From the NCBI GenBank assembly GCA_946481405.1, contig CAMLNY010000056.1, positions 1-7,012 of the forward strand: a DNA stretch of 7,012 nt, written 5' to 3'. Every line of letters starts with the position of its first letter. Position 1 is the first letter of the stretch. Below are positions 5,741 to 7,012 of the stretch, piece by piece. The notes under the pieces were generated by a model. It saw only the letters and a program-made list of their open reading frames with translations, did not search any database and had not been told where the DNA came from. The stretch comes from an uncultured Brevundimonas sp. Lineage in GTDB: Bacteria; Pseudomonadota; Alphaproteobacteria; Caulobacterales; Caulobacteraceae. The position numbers were made by a program, and so were the translations under genes.

Positions 5741-6337
5741 TCAAGGTCTTCTGCCGTCAATGTTTCCGGGCGGCGAATAGCGACAGGCAAGCAGCGACCG
5801 GTCGCCGCGATGCTCGACCGCACAGCCGACGTGGGTGGTGTTGCGCCAGATCAGCTGGGTGTAATGGCCGACCGCGACCCAGTCGCCGGTCCGGCTGACA
5901 TTCGGGAAGACGCCGGGGCGATATCGTCGACGCTCGACGATCCAGTCGCCGACCATGTCTTCCGGCGTGAAGACGCGGTTTCCCCACCCCATCCACAGGT
6001 TTTCGCCGTGACCATGCGGGCGCGGATCGTGGGCGAAGCGGCCGCTGTCGATCAGCTCCACCGCCCAGTCGCGCGCCTCCGCCTCCAGATTTTCGCTCCA
6101 CATCAGACGCGAGGCACCGACGCGGGCCCGTTCCGAATTGTGGGCCGCCAGCAGGCGTTGCTCGACCGGGTTCGACGGCCGGGAATCGTCGGCCGGAACG
6201 ATCGGGCGCAGGGTCCGGGCCTGTTCGGAAGCGGGCTCCATCCAGACGGGCTCCTCGCGCGGTCCCGACTGGGCGCTGGCGGTCACGGCCGGCGAAAGCG
6301 CGGCGACGATTGCGACGAGAAGACTTCGGGTGTTCAT
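5741..6337 (-). CDS. Exported CAP/SCP-domain protein
   Basis: A 198-residue protein that starts with a signal peptide (MNTRSLLVAIVAALSPAVTA, likely cleavage after ASA at residues 20-22). The CAP domain runs from about residue 57 to the end: LLAAHNSERARVG, LEAEARDWA, FAHD (His103), GENLWMGWG (Glu112), W-I-V-E-R (Glu135), GHYTQLIWRNTTHVGCA (His158), and a closing CRYSPPGN. These four residues match the conserved His/Glu cavity of the CAP superfamily. Cys172 and Cys185 could form a disulfide after export. CAP proteins bind lipids or act in other secreted roles; the function of bacterial members is largely unknown. The start codon has only a weak GGGA about 10 nt upstream. The gene is divergent from the thiolase and about 94 nt downstream of the hemerythrin start. 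Confidence 0.92.
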   Translation of the reverse strand: MNTRSLLVAIVAALSPAVTASAQSGPREEPVWMEPASEQARTLRPIVPADDSRPSNPVEQRLLAAHNSERARVGASRLMWSENLEAEARDWAVELIDSGRFAHDPRPHGHGENLWMGWGNRVFTPEDMVGDWIVERRRYRPGVFPNVSRTGDWVAVGHYTQLIWRNTTHVGCAVEHRGDRSLLACRYSPPGNIDGRRP

Positions 6338-6390
6338 CGACGAATGATCCCGCGCGATGGGGGCTGTTCCAAGGCGCGATAACTCTTATC

Positions 6391-6419
6391 TTGACGTTGA
6401 CGTAAACGTCGGCTTTAGA
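6391..6419 (+). promoter_or_regulatory. Candidate thiolase promoter with MerR-type operator in its spacer
   Basis: TTGACG (6391-6396) could be a -35 box and TTTAGA (6414-6419) a poor -10, 17 nt apart; 18-19 nt spacings give equally poor boxes. Inside the spacer lies the palindrome GACGT-AA-ACGTC (6399-6410). MerR-family activators bind palindromes between -35 and -10, and TTGACGT-type sites are known upstream of fatty-acid and branched-chain amino-acid degradation genes in proteobacteria. The site also lies about 67 nt upstream of the divergent CAP gene. Confidence 0.45.
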
Positions 6420-6459
6420 CGCTTCACCTTCACATCCGTCCTCAATGGAGACTGACCCC

Positions 6460-7012
6460 ATGACCGAGGCCTATATCTACGACGCTGTGCGGACGCCGCG
6501 CGGCAAGGGCAAGAAGGACGGATCACTGCACGAGATCACCGCCCTGTCGCTCGCCACCCAAGTTCTGGAGGCGATCCGCGACCGCAACGGGCTGGACACC
6601 TCCAGGGTCGACGACGTCATCCTGGGGTGCGTGTCGCCAGTGGGCGAGCAGGGCTCGGACATTGCCCGCACCGCCGTGCTGAACGCCGGCTGGTCGCAGA
6701 CGACGGCGGGCGTGCAGATCAACCGCTTCTGCGCCTCAGGGCTGGAAGCCGTGAACATGGCCGCCGCGAAAGTGAAGGCCGGCGAGGCCGATTTCGCCGT
6801 CGGCGGCGGCATCGAGGCCATGAGCCGCGTGCCCATGGGTTCCGACGGCGGCGCCTGGCCGGTCGACCCGACCTCGGCCTTCCCGACCTATTTCGTGCCC
6901 CAGGGCGTCTCGGCCGACATGATCGCGTCGAAATACGGCTTCAGCCGCGACGACGTGGACGCCTATTCGATGGAGTCGCACAAGCGCGCCGCCGCCGCCT
7001 GGGCCGACGGTC
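6460..7012 (+). CDS. Thiolase (acetyl-CoA C-acyltransferase), N-terminal part
   Basis: The frame is open from ATG 6460 to the right edge, giving 184 residues of an expected length of about 390-400; the 3' end is outside the window. GGAG lies at 6447-6450. The start MTEAYIYDAVRTPRGKGKKD is typical of alphaproteobacterial beta-oxidation thiolases (FadA/FadI type). Further motifs are DDVILGCVSPVGEQG, then NRFCASGLEAVN with the nucleophilic Cys91, and VGGGIEAMSRVPMGSDGGAW. The catalytic His and second Cys would lie beyond the edge. Thiolases cleave 3-ketoacyl-CoA with CoA or, in reverse, condense acetyl-CoA; the GSDGGAW and YFVPQGVSAD stretches favour the degradative type. It is probably the first gene of a fatty-acid-oxidation operon continuing to the right, controlled by the palindrome upstream. 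Confidence 0.92.
   Translation, partial: MTEAYIYDAVRTPRGKGKKDGSLHEITALSLATQVLEAIRDRNGLDTSRVDDVILGCVSPVGEQGSDIARTAVLNAGWSQTTAGVQINRFCASGLEAVNMAAAKVKAGEADFAVGGGIEAMSRVPMGSDGGAWPVDPTSAFPTYFVPQGVSADMIASKYGFSRDDVDAYSMESHKRAAAAWADG

Noticed and set aside
5714..5742. Imperfect hairpin GAGC...GCTC over the CAP stop codon
   Set aside because: The stem has mismatches and no T-run follows on the minus strand, so I do not call a terminator.
6366..6370. GGAAC on the minus strand upstream of the CAP gene
   Set aside because: No CGTT-like box at 16-17 nt spacing, so it does not make an EcfG promoter.
5669..6382. Plus-strand open frame of 237 residues opposite the CAP gene
   Set aside because: It is antisense to a clear CAP domain with all four key residues, and its product has no recognisable motif.

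Overview
The window is GC-rich DNA from an alphaproteobacterium, most likely Caulobacteraceae (Brevundimonas-like). That placement is an inference from codon use (strong G/C third positions), from the gene order iron-sulfur scaffold homologue - yidD - thrS that I recall from alphaproteobacteria, and from the type of Crp-family regulator, small hypothetical and fatty-acid-oxidation thiolase present. I see no RNA gene, insertion sequence, phage gene or CRISPR array, and no gene-free stretch longer than about 150 bases.

Layout. The left edge holds the C-terminal end of a TPR protein, possibly TadD of a Flp/Tad pilus system (+ strand, ends at 344). It meets tail to tail a secreted protein made of two tandem DUF4168-like repeats (348-920, -). 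A + strand operon follows: an IscU/NifU-like scaffold homologue (1071-1526), yidD (1572-1823) and thrS (1820-3682), with yidD and thrS overlapping as ATGA. A small 65-residue hypothetical gene (3665-3862, -) overlaps the thrS 3' end and is divergent from a Crp/Fnr-family regulator (3967-4659, +). A VOC/glyoxalase-fold protein (4677-5060, +) follows the regulator closely and converges on a hemerythrin-domain protein (5065-5646, -). Next is an exported CAP/SCP-domain protein (5741-6337, -), divergent from a thiolase (6460 to the right edge, +) that probably opens a beta-oxidation operon.

The most notable observation is that thrS is not a continuous reading frame. The N-terminal TGS/editing part and the C-terminal anticodon-binding part share one frame, while the catalytic core (motif 2, zinc ligands, motif 3) is in another. 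At both frame switches conserved residues are missing: about 20 nt at about 2741 and about 73 nt at about 3426. Together these restore the original frame. In a normally essential single-copy gene this means either a real pseudogene with a second ThrRS elsewhere or an assembly/sequence error.

Regulatory candidates are a GACGT-AA-ACGTC palindrome placed between possible -35 and -10 boxes upstream of the thiolase (MerR-type geometry), a perfect 7-bp-arm inverted repeat upstream of the Crp-family gene, and two weak GGAAC-N17-CNTT matches (EcfG/sigma-T-like) upstream of the DUF4168 and hemerythrin genes. I do not see a clearly novel multi-gene system here; the rest looks like ordinary chromosome.
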